NCBI RefSeq assembly: GCF_000949635.1
Contig: NZ_BAFN01000001.1
Coordinates: 3,965,052-4,029,051 of the forward strand
Direction: 5' to 3'
From: Candidatus Brocadia sinica JPN1
Lineage (GTDB): Bacteria; Planctomycetota; Brocadiia; Brocadiales; Brocadiaceae
DNA: 64,000 nt
Shown here: piece after piece, positions 34,831-43,904 of the stretch
Position numbering within the stretch: the stretch's first letter is position 1
How the letters are laid out: each line of letters opens with the position of its first letter
Notes under the pieces: generated by a model
What the model was told of the DNA's origin: nothing
Seen by the model: the letters and a program-made list of their open reading frames with translations, nothing else
The model's database searches: none
Made by a program: the position numbers and the translations under genes

Positions 34831-35597
34831 AGCCAAGTAGGGTAGGCACCGCCTACCAAAAATTGAGCAATTGGGGTAGGTTTCTGCATAAAGGACATGT
34901 CCTCGTGAAACTTGTCCTCATGAAAATGGGGAACGTGAATTGGATCGAAATAGATTGATTATGGCGGGTAATGCCCGCCCTACATAAAAATTACATGGTT
35001 GGAAATGGGCACGTATGCCAGATTATCGAAGGATACGGATACCGGGTATAACCTATTTCTTTACGGTTGTTACTTACAAACGACGAAAAATCCTGATAAT
35101 TCCGCAGAGCAGGCAAATTTTACGTGCCGTGATTAATAAGGTGCGGCAATTACATCCATTTACGATTTGTGGATGGGTGCTGCTGCCTGATCATATCCAT
35201 TGTATATGGACCCTTCCGGAAAACGACGGCGATTATTCCAAACGCTGGGGCATGATTAAGGCAGGATTTTCAAAAAGGGCTAAAAGCCTGTTTCATCGTA
35301 ACGAATTGATGACCGATTCAAAACGGAAATACCGCGAAGCAACGATCTGGCAACGGCGTTTTTGGGAACACATGATTCGTGATGAGGATGATTTCAGGAG
35401 ACACATGGATTATCTCCATTTTAACCCGGTAAAGCATAGATTGGTAAAACGTGTCAAGGACTGGCCGTATTCGACGTTTCACCGGTTTGTGAAAAATGGG
35501 AGTTATCCGCCCGATTGGGGTGGAGATGAAATGGATGAGATAACCGATGCGGATTTTGGCGAATGATATTTTTGGCAGGCAATGCCTGCCCTACCTG
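34831..35597 (+). mobile_element. REP-RAYT element (REPtron-like)
   Basis: It begins agccaag, as does the relic at 27001, and carries REP palindromes on both sides of the transposase gene: ggtaggcaccgcctacc (34841-34857), ggcgggtaatgcccgcc (about 34965) and ggcaggcaatgcctgcc (about 35574). Inserted directly behind the dGTPase gene. Confidence 0.65.
35015..35566 (+). CDS. REP-associated tyrosine (Y1) transposase, RAYT
   Basis: A 183-residue single-stranded-DNA HUH nuclease of the Y1_Tnp family. Seen: YFFTVVTYKRRKIL, the HUH pair in WVLLPDHIHCIWTLP, and the catalytic-Tyr region HMDYLHFNPVKHRLV, then WPYSTFHRFV. RAYTs are linked to spread of REP palindromes, which flank the gene here. No frameshift; may be active. 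A decayed relative is at 27001-27280. Confidence 0.9.
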   Translation: MPDYRRIRIPGITYFFTVVTYKRRKILIIPQSRQILRAVINKVRQLHPFTICGWVLLPDHIHCIWTLPENDGDYSKRWGMIKAGFSKRAKSLFHRNELMTDSKRKYREATIWQRRFWEHMIRDEDDFRRHMDYLHFNPVKHRLVKRVKDWPYSTFHRFVKNGSYPPDWGGDEMDEITDADFGE

Positions 35598-35713
35598 ACT
35601 CTTTTATTTTTGTGTTCTTTTTTTAGCCATTTTCAATATTTTTCCATAACAGAAAAATACCAGGGTCAAGATTATTCCCCAGAAAAAGATCAAAAAGAAC
35701 CACCCCGAAAGGC

Positions 35714-37246
35714 TCATAAACGCGCCTCTCTTTTCTTCCACGCCTTGTGGATGAGAATCCCGGCTATGGTAAAAGTTACCATCAAATAAATACGGGCAAT
35801 CCATTTCGTAGAAGATGTTTTAAAAATTTCCTGCCAGCCATGCTGGATCACCCATCCTGTGAAAATGATAATAAGGATCGTTGGCGTTACATACCTGCAA
35901 ATAAAGAAAAATATCCCGGGAATGGGGATCTCGGCACCTCTCTTTATTTCCTTCCAGGCCTTGTTTGAGCCAAACACCCAGAAAAAGAGGATGATTTCAG
36001 TGGCCGCAAGGAAGGTAACGAAAAATGTTCCTGCCCAGAAGTCCAGTTCATCGAGTGTTCCTCTCATAAAGATAGGTATATGACCTGAGATAAAGAGAAA
36101 GCCACCCACACACCAGACGGCTTTTTTCTTTTCCATGCAAAACTCTTCCTCCAGGAAGGCAATGGCAGGTTGGGTTAAGGCAACAATAGAAGTAATTCCG
36201 GCAAAGAAGAGAAGTGCAAACCAGAGAAATCCAAAAACATTTCCCAGTGGGATAAACGAAAAAACCGCAGGCATTGAGACAAAACCAAGATGGTAAGCGC
36301 CTTCCCTGGCGATTATTTCAGTATTGGCAACGCCAAAAAACACCACGGCAGCGGGTATGGCAATGGATGATCCCAGGATAACCTCCGCAAATTCGTTTGT
36401 TGTGGCGGTTGTCAAACCAGAAAGTGCAATATCATCATGTTCCCGGAGATAGCTGGCATAGGTGAGCATTGCACCCATACCGAGGCTTAAAGTAAAAAAC
36501 ATCTGTCCTGCCGCGGCAAGCCAGATGTTTAAGTCAAATAGTTTTGAAAACTTTGGTTCCCAGAGAAAGGCGAGTCCTTTTAAGGGATTGCAATCAGGAT
36601 GCACAGGAGAGCCTAGCGTAAAAACCCTTATTACCAGAAAAATGGCAAAGAGGAATAACAAAGGCATTGCAATTTTTGCCAACAGTTCGATGCCTCTGAC
36701 AATTCCACGGGCAAGGATAAGCATGCTCAAAAAGAGGGTGAAAACATACATAATATACGCATACATGGACGGAGTGAGAAAAAAATCGCCAGTTCCGGTA
36801 TATTGTTGAAGAACATGAGAGAATGGTTTTAATGTCTCTTCAAGTGTTCCTATCGTATCAACTTTGGGCAAACTGTTAAATAGTGAGAAGATGGCATATC
36901 CAACCGTCCACGAGGTGATGTATGTGTAGTAGACTATGATAACAAGGGGAGATACAATACCAATAATTCCGATATATTTGGCGCTCCTGTTTTTCCAGAG
37001 GAGCTGGAATGTACCAGGACTTGTTCCATGACCGCGAATGCCACCATATCTGCCGACAGCCCATTCCACCCACATGAGAGGAATGCCAAGGAGAAAGAAT
37101 GAAAGGAAATAGGGTATCATGAAGGCACCGCCATCATGTTTTGCAGCCTGAACGGGAAATCTCAGAAAGTTTCCAAGACCAACCGCATTCCCTGACGCTG
37201 CAAGGATAAGTCCTATTCGTGTCCCCCACCGCTCTCGTTCAGTCAT
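35714..37246 (-). CDS. Neurotransmitter:sodium symporter family transporter
   Basis: A 510-residue membrane protein with twelve or so helices of the NSS (LeuT-fold) family. The first helix region WGTRIGLILAASGNAVGLGNFLRFP is the Na+/substrate-site signature; GHGTSPGTFQLLW and NFGFIPLGNVFGFLWF-like helices follow. Bacterial members import amino acids with sodium. Substrate cannot be told. Single gene, convergent with the RAYT gene. Confidence 0.9.
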   Translation of the reverse strand: MTERERWGTRIGLILAASGNAVGLGNFLRFPVQAAKHDGGAFMIPYFLSFFLLGIPLMWVEWAVGRYGGIRGHGTSPGTFQLLWKNRSAKYIGIIGIVSPLVIIVYYTYITSWTVGYAIFSLFNSLPKVDTIGTLEETLKPFSHVLQQYTGTGDFFLTPSMYAYIMYVFTLFLSMLILARGIVRGIELLAKIAMPLLFLFAIFLVIRVFTLGSPVHPDCNPLKGLAFLWEPKFSKLFDLNIWLAAAGQMFFTLSLGMGAMLTYASYLREHDDIALSGLTTATTNEFAEVILGSSIAIPAAVVFFGVANTEIIAREGAYHLGFVSMPAVFSFIPLGNVFGFLWFALLFFAGITSIVALTQPAIAFLEEEFCMEKKKAVWCVGGFLFISGHIPIFMRGTLDELDFWAGTFFVTFLAATEIILFFWVFGSNKAWKEIKRGAEIPIPGIFFFICRYVTPTILIIIFTGWVIQHGWQEIFKTSSTKWIARIYLMVTFTIAGILIHKAWKKREARL

Positions 37247-37621
37247 AAAAATTCAGGAAGAATTAAATTTGACCGTTATCTTGATTGAATAGGAATTTCA
37301 AACAAAAGCTCCTCCCCCTTAGTCCCCCTCACTGAGGGGGACAACCATCTGTCCCACGCTGGCGGGGGTGAAGGGGGTGGCCCACTGCCGATGACTCCCG
37401 ATTCGTTTCGGTGCTGAGGATTAATTCTTGTTTCGGTGAGCCCTCTCACCGAAACATCCAACAATATCAAGTAATTCAAAGGATTATTCATCTGATAATG
37501 GTTGATTTCCCCGGCAAAAAGTGTCAAACTGTTAGCCCATCAAAGGAGGGAAAAGCTGCCTTGTCCCCTTGTGGCAGAGGGACGGATGAGGGGTCTTTTC
37601 TCGTCAAAGGTACTATCGATA
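37247..37621. other. Intergenic region with several hairpins
   Basis: Holds a ccccctcactgaggggg palindrome (about 37322-37338), a strong hairpin at 37429-37456 and purine-rich repeat-like text (gggggtgaagggggtgg). No gene is seen. Confidence 0.5.
37429..37456. repeat. Perfect hairpin tgtttcggtgag/ctcaccgaaaca
   Basis: Twelve-bp perfect arms around ccct, in the gap between the M28 peptidase gene (minus strand, ending at 37622) and the symporter gene. No U-tract follows, so a classic terminator is not shown. Confidence 0.55.
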
Positions 37622-40600
37622 CTACTTCCGCGCTACCGGTATAATCGTTAATATCTCTCGTTTCCCATCCCTGAGTACAACGACTTCGACCGGTTTACCG
37701 ACCCCCGCAGCATCCATCATATAATTGTAATCATAAATATTCGTAATCTTCTTCCCAGCAATTTCGACAATGATATCACCGTCTTTCATTCCGGCTTTAT
37801 CCGCTGGCCCTTCCAGTTTAACCGTACTGATTTTTACGCCTTCACTGTTTTCGCTGGCAAAATCAGGCACGGTCCCCCAGTAAGTCCTGCGGGAAACTTT
37901 TTCTTTCCTCGATTCACCAGATTGCGCAACTTTCACGTAATCGGGGCGCTCTGCATGCCTGATTAAATCGATAACAATTGCCCGTGCAAATTCTGCGATC
38001 CTCACCATACCATCATAATTAAGGGTGCCCGGGTCATCCGTGGGTCTATTGTAATCTTCATGTACGCCGGTAAAGAAGTGAATTATGGGAACCTCTTTTG
38101 AATAAAAAGCCGTGGCATCTGTTGGCAGATACGGGTCGCGGTGAAGCTTTACGTTGAATCCGGCAGTTACATTGCATTTTTCAATGAGCCGGGCCCAGGT
38201 ATTGGACGAACCTATCCCCTCAACTATCAAATTGTTTTCACTAAGTCGTCCGACCATATCAAAGTTAACATAGGCAATAACATTTTTTAATGGAATTGTG
38301 GGATGCTCAATGAAATAAGAAGATCCAAGGCATCCCAATTCTTCTCCCGACCAGAGGGCAAAAATAATCCCGCGTTTAAATAGTTGTGGATTCGTTTCCC
38401 GCTCTGCCGCCAGGGCAGCAGCCAGTTCAAGGACAGTGGAAACACCAGAGGCATTGTCATCAGCCCCGTTGTGTATCATGCCCTCTTCACCTTTGCGTGC
38501 CAGCGAGTCGATCCCTCCACGACCGATGTGATCGTAATGAGCACCAATGATAATATACTCAGCATTTTCATTTTCATCACAAGGGGGTAAAAGTCCAAGG
38601 ACATTCCGGTCCTTTTCCTTAACCTGCTCAACCGCCGTGGATATCCGTATCTTCACGTTCGGTAAATCAAAGCCCGCTTCTGTCTGAGGGTCTTCAACAT
38701 CTAGTCCTGCCTGAATTGTCTCAAGATTCTTACCGGAACCGGCGAAGAGCGCTTCGGCTATTTTACCACTTACAGATGCCGCAATAATTCCGGAGCTGGC
38801 CGATTCCTTATCACTGAAAAGTGGGAATAACTCCCCTCCACTAGGAGTCTTTGGGCCGGTAACAACTAATAACGCCTTAGCCCCGTGCTCGCGTGCTATC
38901 ATCGTTTTATAACGTAATCCTGCGTACCGGGTAAGCTCTAAATGTCTCTTCATATCCACCTTTTCAGGCACATGGTGAAGAACCACCACAATTTTGTCTT
39001 TCACATCAAGTTTTTCGTATGAATCGTAACGATTCCCTTCATTTCCAGGGACGGACAACCCATAACCGGCAAAAACTACCTCCCCCTCTACCTCACCGTT
39101 AACCGTAAATGACAGAGGGGCAAAATCTTTGTTTACCACGAATTGAATCGTTTCTTTTTTCGTACCTTCCTTCGTAATTTGAAAGTGGTTTTGTTCCGGG
39201 ATTATTTTTGTTCCGGCAATAAAGGGAAATTCCTGAAAATAGCCTTTGTTACTGTCAATGGCCTTTAATCCAATTCCTTTGAAATAGTCAGCAATATAAT
39301 TGGCTGCCAGTTGCGTACCTTTTGTTCCCGTCAACCGTCCTTCCAATTCATCGGAGGCAAGATATTGCACTTCTGCTCGAAGATCGGTAGCAGTAATTTT
39401 AGGTGAGAATTGGTGCCCTGTTTTTTCAGGAATCTGGTCTTTGTAAGGCGGACTGTTGAAGACCTTTTGCGGTAAACTCTCAGGATTGCTGAATGTTTGA
39501 GCAGGCTGTGATGCGGATCTTACGTTTGCTAACTGTAATGCCTTCAATGCAGCTTCATGATCCCAATCTGCCAGGAATAGCTGAGAATCACCGTTCGCTG
39601 TCCTGCCGGAAGTCCACGCAAGACGTTTGCCGTCAGGTGCAAAAACAGGCAACCCATCAAATTTATCATGGAAAGTCACCCGTACCGGTTCTTTTTCACC
39701 AAGGGCATCCACGATAAACAACTCACAATTGGTAAATCCAAATTTATTGGAATGAAAGATGACGTAGTCACCGGAAGGATGGAAATAAGGAGCCCATGAC
39801 ATTGATTTGAAGTCAGTCAACCTTCGTACATCAGAACCATCGAGCAGCATGGTATAGACATCGGCCAGCATGCCGTTTTCATTGAAATGCCGCCAGATGA
39901 TCCTTTTCCCGTCATGACTGAAAAAAGGACCCCCGTCATAACCAGGCCAGTTGGTTAATCGTTTTTGCTCAGAACCGTCGGCATTCATGATATAGATTTC
40001 ACCAAAATAGGAAGGGCTGGTTTCCATGCGTTTCTGATCCTCGGATGAGAGCTTTTCAACCGGATAGGCATCTCTCAGAGAACAAAAAACAATTTTGTTT
40101 CCATCAGGGGAATAGGCGCCTTCTGCATCATAGCCGGGGGCATCTGTTAAGCGCTTTAATGTGGTTCCATCTCGTTTGGTCGAAAAAAATGTCGTAACTT
40201 GAGTCATAATCCCACGTAAAACGGCGTTTTTTTCCAGAGGCGCGGAATTCAAATTCTGCTTTTTGTTTTCCTTTGCATCAGGGTCAAGGTGGGTTGAGGC
40301 AAAAAGCACTTCTTCTGAGTTGTTTCGGAAAAATGAGCAGGTGGTTTTGCCAATTCCCGGAGAAACCCGATGGGTATCTCCCGTCTCAAGACTCATTATA
40401 TAAATCTGGTAAAAAGGATTTTCAGGGTCGCGTTCGCTTTGAAATATCAAATATTTTCCATCCTGAGAAAAATATCCCTCACCGGCGCTTTTCCCCTGGA
40501 TGGTCAACTGCCGGATATTTGCTAAAAATTGCTCTTCACCCTTTTCACTCCCGCTGCTATTTATTACGCCCCAATGAAAGCACATTGCGGTTAACAACAC

Positions 40601-40654
40601 GGTAAAAGTAATGATTGAAATGAATTGCTTCATTGAAAAATCCCCCTCCCCCAT
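37622..40654 (-). CDS. Exported propeller-M28 peptidase-PDZ protein
   Basis: A 1010-residue exported protein. Signal peptide at 1-31; TolB/WD40-like beta-propeller blades about 45-370 (YFSQDGKYLIFQSERD, AYSPDGNKIVFCSLRD, HPSGDYVIFHSNKFG); PA-like insert about 480-660; M28 zinc aminopeptidase about 690-900 with metal ligands in IIGAHYDHIGRGG, HNGADDNASGVSTVLE, WSGEELGCLGSSYF and NFDMVGRL; C-terminal PDZ about 925-1010 (KLEGPADKAGMKDGDIIVEI). It likely degrades peptides outside the cytoplasm, with the propeller and PDZ domains helping substrate binding. Such a three-part build is much longer than simple M28 enzymes. Confidence 0.9.
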   Translation of the reverse strand: MGEGDFSMKQFISIITFTVLLTAMCFHWGVINSSGSEKGEEQFLANIRQLTIQGKSAGEGYFSQDGKYLIFQSERDPENPFYQIYIMSLETGDTHRVSPGIGKTTCSFFRNNSEEVLFASTHLDPDAKENKKQNLNSAPLEKNAVLRGIMTQVTTFFSTKRDGTTLKRLTDAPGYDAEGAYSPDGNKIVFCSLRDAYPVEKLSSEDQKRMETSPSYFGEIYIMNADGSEQKRLTNWPGYDGGPFFSHDGKRIIWRHFNENGMLADVYTMLLDGSDVRRLTDFKSMSWAPYFHPSGDYVIFHSNKFGFTNCELFIVDALGEKEPVRVTFHDKFDGLPVFAPDGKRLAWTSGRTANGDSQLFLADWDHEAALKALQLANVRSASQPAQTFSNPESLPQKVFNSPPYKDQIPEKTGHQFSPKITATDLRAEVQYLASDELEGRLTGTKGTQLAANYIADYFKGIGLKAIDSNKGYFQEFPFIAGTKIIPEQNHFQITKEGTKKETIQFVVNKDFAPLSFTVNGEVEGEVVFAGYGLSVPGNEGNRYDSYEKLDVKDKIVVVLHHVPEKVDMKRHLELTRYAGLRYKTMIAREHGAKALLVVTGPKTPSGGELFPLFSDKESASSGIIAASVSGKIAEALFAGSGKNLETIQAGLDVEDPQTEAGFDLPNVKIRISTAVEQVKEKDRNVLGLLPPCDENENAEYIIIGAHYDHIGRGGIDSLARKGEEGMIHNGADDNASGVSTVLELAAALAAERETNPQLFKRGIIFALWSGEELGCLGSSYFIEHPTIPLKNVIAYVNFDMVGRLSENNLIVEGIGSSNTWARLIEKCNVTAGFNVKLHRDPYLPTDATAFYSKEVPIIHFFTGVHEDYNRPTDDPGTLNYDGMVRIAEFARAIVIDLIRHAERPDYVKVAQSGESRKEKVSRRTYWGTVPDFASENSEGVKISTVKLEGPADKAGMKDGDIIVEIAGKKITNIYDYNYMMDAAGVGKPVEVVVLRDGKREILTIIPVARK

Positions 40655-41014
40655 TTATCTTAATATTTGTAATAATCGCTAAAAGTAAGTTGTTATTTGA
40701 ACAAATATTTCCCTGGCAAAATTGAACATCGTTGTATACTCAGATAATAATAGATAGAGTATTAAGCTGTCAATCTCGATGTTAATTTTGTGCTGGCAGT
40801 AATAAAAATTTTGATGCGAAAACGAGGATGAAACATCCAAGAGCCTCTGGTTCACAAAGGATAATGAAAAATATCGACCTGAGACTAAGGCAAAGAATCA
40901 CGCAAAGCAAGATTCTTCGCGGAGTTTACCCTGAGCGGTAAAAGAGATTCTTCACTTTGCTCAGAATGACAAAAAGCGAAGGTCTCAGAATGATAGTGCA
41001 GGAGGTATTTTCAG
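40655..41014. other. Intergenic region with short repeat motifs
   Basis: AT-rich, with two related phrases, agattcttcgcggagtttac and agattcttcactttgctcag, of a type common in dispersed repeats. No gene is seen before 41015. Confidence 0.4.
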
Positions 41015-41176
41015 GTGAAAAAGACGATCTTTGTTTGGTCGTACTTACTATTTATCATATTTCCAATTCAAATTTTTGCGGGAGACGTGGTTATTACCGT
41101 GGATAGATTTAAGCAGAACAATGACGTCCCTGTACGATTTTCAATTTGTGATCGTGAGGAATGTCATCAGGAATGA
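41015..41176 (+). CDS. Possible small exported protein (may be broken)
   Basis: A 53-codon frame starting GTG 41015 with GGAGGTATTTTCAG upstream. It opens with a good signal peptide (KKTIFVWSYLLFIIFPIQIF, AG) and ends with CDREECHQE. A continuation (RNDLQNWAGSLTLKEG) lies in the next frame, so it may be the frameshifted start of a longer exported protein. No family recognised. Confidence 0.35.
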   Translation: MKKTIFVWSYLLFIIFPIQIFAGDVVITVDRFKQNNDVPVRFSICDREECHQE

Positions 41177-41270
41177 TTTACAAAATTGGGCTGGCAGCCT
41201 TACCTTAAAAGAGGGGATGGTATGATTTTTCAGATAAAGAGTATTTTTTCATTAACGGGGTAGAATTGTC

Positions 41271-41939
41271 TTACTTTAGAGATAGATCAGCAACTGTTCC
41301 TGGATTTCCGAAAATATAGCTTGCCTGATCTGAAGACATTGCCCATCCTAAATCTGCAATAAAATCTTCCGCCAATTTCAAGGCGTCCCCGATAGTATCT
41401 TCTTTCGTGGGCACATCAACTCGGATCATGAGACCAGCCCTTTTTTTATTAATCAATGAGAACCATAACTGTTTTATTTTTTGTTCTGTCCAATCAACGA
41501 CGTTTTTATCGATACAAATCCAATAAATTATCAGAAAACCATCGGCATCCTTTTCGGTATAAAGACTATGAGCTTGAAATGTACGATTTACTACATGAAA
41601 CTCAAGGTTATTTAATTCAATGACTTTAAAGCCGGAACTATTAGAACATACCTTTGGATTGTGAAAATTGCCTGCATCCAGTACGAGTAAAAAAAGATTT
41701 TTACCATCTGCATTGACATATTCACGATCCAATGCCTGGCTAACAAAATTATATTCTTCGCCCTCCATATTCCATTCTTGCTCCACATCCCTTCCCTGCC
41801 ATCCGTTAATCTCAAGCGGTATTTTCAATTGGGAAAGGATATTCAGGCTTTCATATTTTGCTTTTGGAAAACCGAAGCAATAAATAATAGCGCATAACAA
41901 CAATGCGATAGGTATCAATCCTTTTTTCTTCTTATTCAT
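41271..41939 (-). CDS. EpsI-domain protein (exosortase-associated)
   Basis: A 222-residue membrane-anchored protein with the EpsI domain: N-terminal helix (LIPIALLLCAIIYCFGFP), INGWQGRD, FLLVLDAGNFHNPKVC and YWICIDKNVV. EpsI domains occur next to or fused to exosortases in exopolysaccharide loci; their reaction is not known. ATG 41939 overlaps the exosortase stop as ATGA, showing translational coupling, and is preferred over ATG 41954. Last gene of the riboswitch-led operon. Confidence 0.85.
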   Translation of the reverse strand: MNKKKKGLIPIALLLCAIIYCFGFPKAKYESLNILSQLKIPLEINGWQGRDVEQEWNMEGEEYNFVSQALDREYVNADGKNLFLLVLDAGNFHNPKVCSNSSGFKVIELNNLEFHVVNRTFQAHSLYTEKDADGFLIIYWICIDKNVVDWTEQKIKQLWFSLINKKRAGLMIRVDVPTKEDTIGDALKLAEDFIADLGWAMSSDQASYIFGNPGTVADLSLK

Positions 41940-42757
41940 CTTGTTATCCTGCATCTTTCAAGCAAATATTCCAATCCAATTAATCCCAGAATGATAAACA
42001 CGAATATTACAACGCCGCTCATGCTATGAAAAAATCCCTGGCCAGCTTCCTCGCCAAAATAATAGGTGATAAGGCATAAGGTTATAATCCGGATAAGATT
42101 GCCCACGAGCGCAAGAGGAATAATGGAAGAGACAAGGACACCTTTTTTGGATATGCTGCCCTTATTTATATATGCATAAATTAAAGCCAAAGAAAACATC
42201 GTAACGATAGAACGAAATCCACTACAAGGTTGTCCCATAAACAAATCAGTCTTGCCAATCGTTAATAAAAGCCCTTCCCTTGTGATTGGATAATGAAAAA
42301 GTTTTAAGATCGTCTCCGTGGCAACGGAAAGGCCATAACGCATAGGCAGGGTAACGCTATCAATAATTCCGGTGGGAATCGGCGCAAGCAATATCAGATA
42401 AAGAATAGGAAAAGATAAGATCTTTGTTACTTTTAATCCGTAAAGATAACTTACCAATCCATACAGAACCGGAAGTAAAGAAAGCGCAGTAAGAAACCGA
42501 TAGTCCTGCCGCCAACCAAAAGTAAACAGAAAAATTCCCAATAGCAGGATAGAAAGGCCAAAGAAGTTGTTGCCCGGTGTACTCTTTTGAATGGACTCTC
42601 TCAGGAGTGCGCGTTTACGCCACACAAGCCAAAAGAATACAGGTATGATAAAATAGGCGTGCGTATAATCAGAAGACTTCCAGCCATGACGATAAAGCAC
42701 AAAAAAAAGAGGGGTATAAAGTGATGCCGTTAGTATCCAAATGAAATAGTGGATCAT
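41936..42757 (-). CDS. xrt: Exosortase
   Basis: A 273-residue inner-membrane transpeptidase-like enzyme that recognises PEP-CTERM signals and sorts proteins to the envelope or matrix. The catalytic triad is visible: Cys in MGQPCSGFRSI, Arg in LVGNLIRIITL and His in GFFHSMSGVV, among about eight membrane helices. A target with a PEP-CTERM tail is encoded 165 bp upstream and EpsI directly downstream, the standard neighbourhood. Confidence 0.92.
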   Translation of the reverse strand: MIHYFIWILTASLYTPLFFVLYRHGWKSSDYTHAYFIIPVFFWLVWRKRALLRESIQKSTPGNNFFGLSILLLGIFLFTFGWRQDYRFLTALSLLPVLYGLVSYLYGLKVTKILSFPILYLILLAPIPTGIIDSVTLPMRYGLSVATETILKLFHYPITREGLLLTIGKTDLFMGQPCSGFRSIVTMFSLALIYAYINKGSISKKGVLVSSIIPLALVGNLIRIITLCLITYYFGEEAGQGFFHSMSGVVIFVFIILGLIGLEYLLERCRITR

Positions 42758-42845
42758 CGTAATCTAAATATCCAAAGCCACGGGATGCATATTTGACGGT
42801 TTAACGAAGCATTCAAAATCGTAAGAAAGAGTTATACAATTCCTA

Positions 42846-42882
42846 ACAACACTTACTCTCTTCCATGAGAGTGAGTGTGTTG
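42846..42882 (-). promoter_or_regulatory. Hairpin between PEP-CTERM gene and exosortase gene
   Basis: Arms acaacacttactctc and gagagtgagtgtgttg pair with few mismatches. No run of U follows on the minus strand, so it may lower read-through or stabilise the upstream mRNA instead of ending transcription outright. Confidence 0.5.
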
Positions 42883-42921
42883 TCAGGTCTGTATGTTACA
42901 CCAAGTGTTATCGTAAAGTCG

Positions 42922-43152
42922 CTATTGTACGTTGGCGTCCTGCGAATGTTCATTGAAAACTTTGGAATTCTTTTTACTTCTTAAGCGCCGTAAAGTTACC
43001 AAGGTAGCGCCGCCCGCTAGAAAGAGCAGGCAGCTTACAGGTTCTGGCACAGGCACAGGTCTTCCTCCGCCGCCACTCTTTGCAAATACACTGTTTAACG
43101 ATATCGTAAGCGATATCAATAATGTTAATATTCCAAGAGTCCACTTTTCCAT
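42922..43152 (-). CDS. Small PEP-CTERM sorting-signal protein
   Basis: A 76-residue exported protein: signal peptide (MEKWTLGILTLLISLTISLN...FA), a very short Gly/Pro stretch (KSGGGGRPVPV), then the PEP-CTERM tripartite signal: PEP in VPEPVS, a hydrophobic helix (CLLFLAGGATLVTL) and a basic RRLRSKK end. Almost nothing lies between signal and sorting tail. ATG 43152 with AGGAGGAAT is preferred over GTG 43170. Likely substrate of the neighbouring exosortase. Confidence 0.85.
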   Translation of the reverse strand: MEKWTLGILTLLISLTISLNSVFAKSGGGGRPVPVPEPVSCLLFLAGGATLVTLRRLRSKKNSKVFNEHSQDANVQ

Positions 43153-43194
43153 TTTTCTATTCCTCCTCACTTAAAAAGTAATTTTGTAGAAGCT

Positions 43195-43764
43195 TTATTT
43201 TACAATCTGAAATTTACAAGAATCATCTTCCCAATCGTCCTTGCCTGCTATGCTTACCTTTCCAGTAAATGTGTATGAACTACTTACGGTATTAACCGAT
43301 AACCCAGAGGGATCCAGCTTAAACCACGCAAAGTACCAGTAACCAGGTTTTAAGGTTCCACCATCTATAGGATCCACAAACCCGTCTTCATTGTGAGTAA
43401 TATGAATTGAACCTGGACCGTCGATAATCCATTTTATATCCGCTGTTGTTGCCTTCGTTACCCGAAAAGCAACATACATGTAAGCGGAATCCTTTTCTAA
43501 AACAGGCAAACAAATGGGTAAATCTGCGCCATCAATGGATGATTCCGCATCGCTGGTGAAGGAAGCGTACAAAATAACCTTCTTCCCACTGCTGCTGCCT
43601 CCCTGGAAAGTTTTTTTCACCACCTCATCATCATTTGAGATTTTAATGCGACCGATTCCTATCTTCCCGTCATTCTGACCAGCAAGGCATATCTGCCCCA
43701 CCATAAAAATCATTAATAATAGCGTTAACCCAAATAATCCTTTTTTCATTCTGCCAATTTTCAT
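43195..43764 (-). CDS. Exported protein of unknown function, first gene after riboswitch
   Basis: A 189-residue protein with a signal peptide (MKKGLFGLTLLLMIFMVGQI, CLA) and a beta-rich body (GKIGIGRIKISNDDEVV, GYWYFAWFKLDPSGLSV). No known domain and no PEP-CTERM tail. ATG 43764 with GGAGAAGGAGA just upstream is preferred over the upstream start at 43821. It is the first gene downstream of the c-di-GMP riboswitch, 42 bp before the PEP-CTERM gene, so probably a matrix or envelope component. Confidence 0.6.
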   Translation of the reverse strand: MKIGRMKKGLFGLTLLLMIFMVGQICLAGQNDGKIGIGRIKISNDDEVVKKTFQGGSSSGKKVILYASFTSDAESSIDGADLPICLPVLEKDSAYMYVAFRVTKATTADIKWIIDGPGSIHITHNEDGFVDPIDGGTLKPGYWYFAWFKLDPSGLSVNTVSSSYTFTGKVSIAGKDDWEDDSCKFQIVK

Positions 43765-43904
43765 AATCTCCTTCTCCTCAAAAAATATCTTTAAATTTTT
43801 TCTTATACGATGGCATTCCACTTTTGAAATTAATTTCGGTTTCTTCCCTCCTTTCCCAAATAAACGCCGCCCTTTTAAATCATCGCTACTTACGGTTAAA
43901 CTCT

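Noticed and set aside
37320..37620. Possible attC sites in the hairpin-rich gap
   Set aside because: No GTTRRRY/RYYYAAC pair flanks the hairpins and no cassette structure is present.
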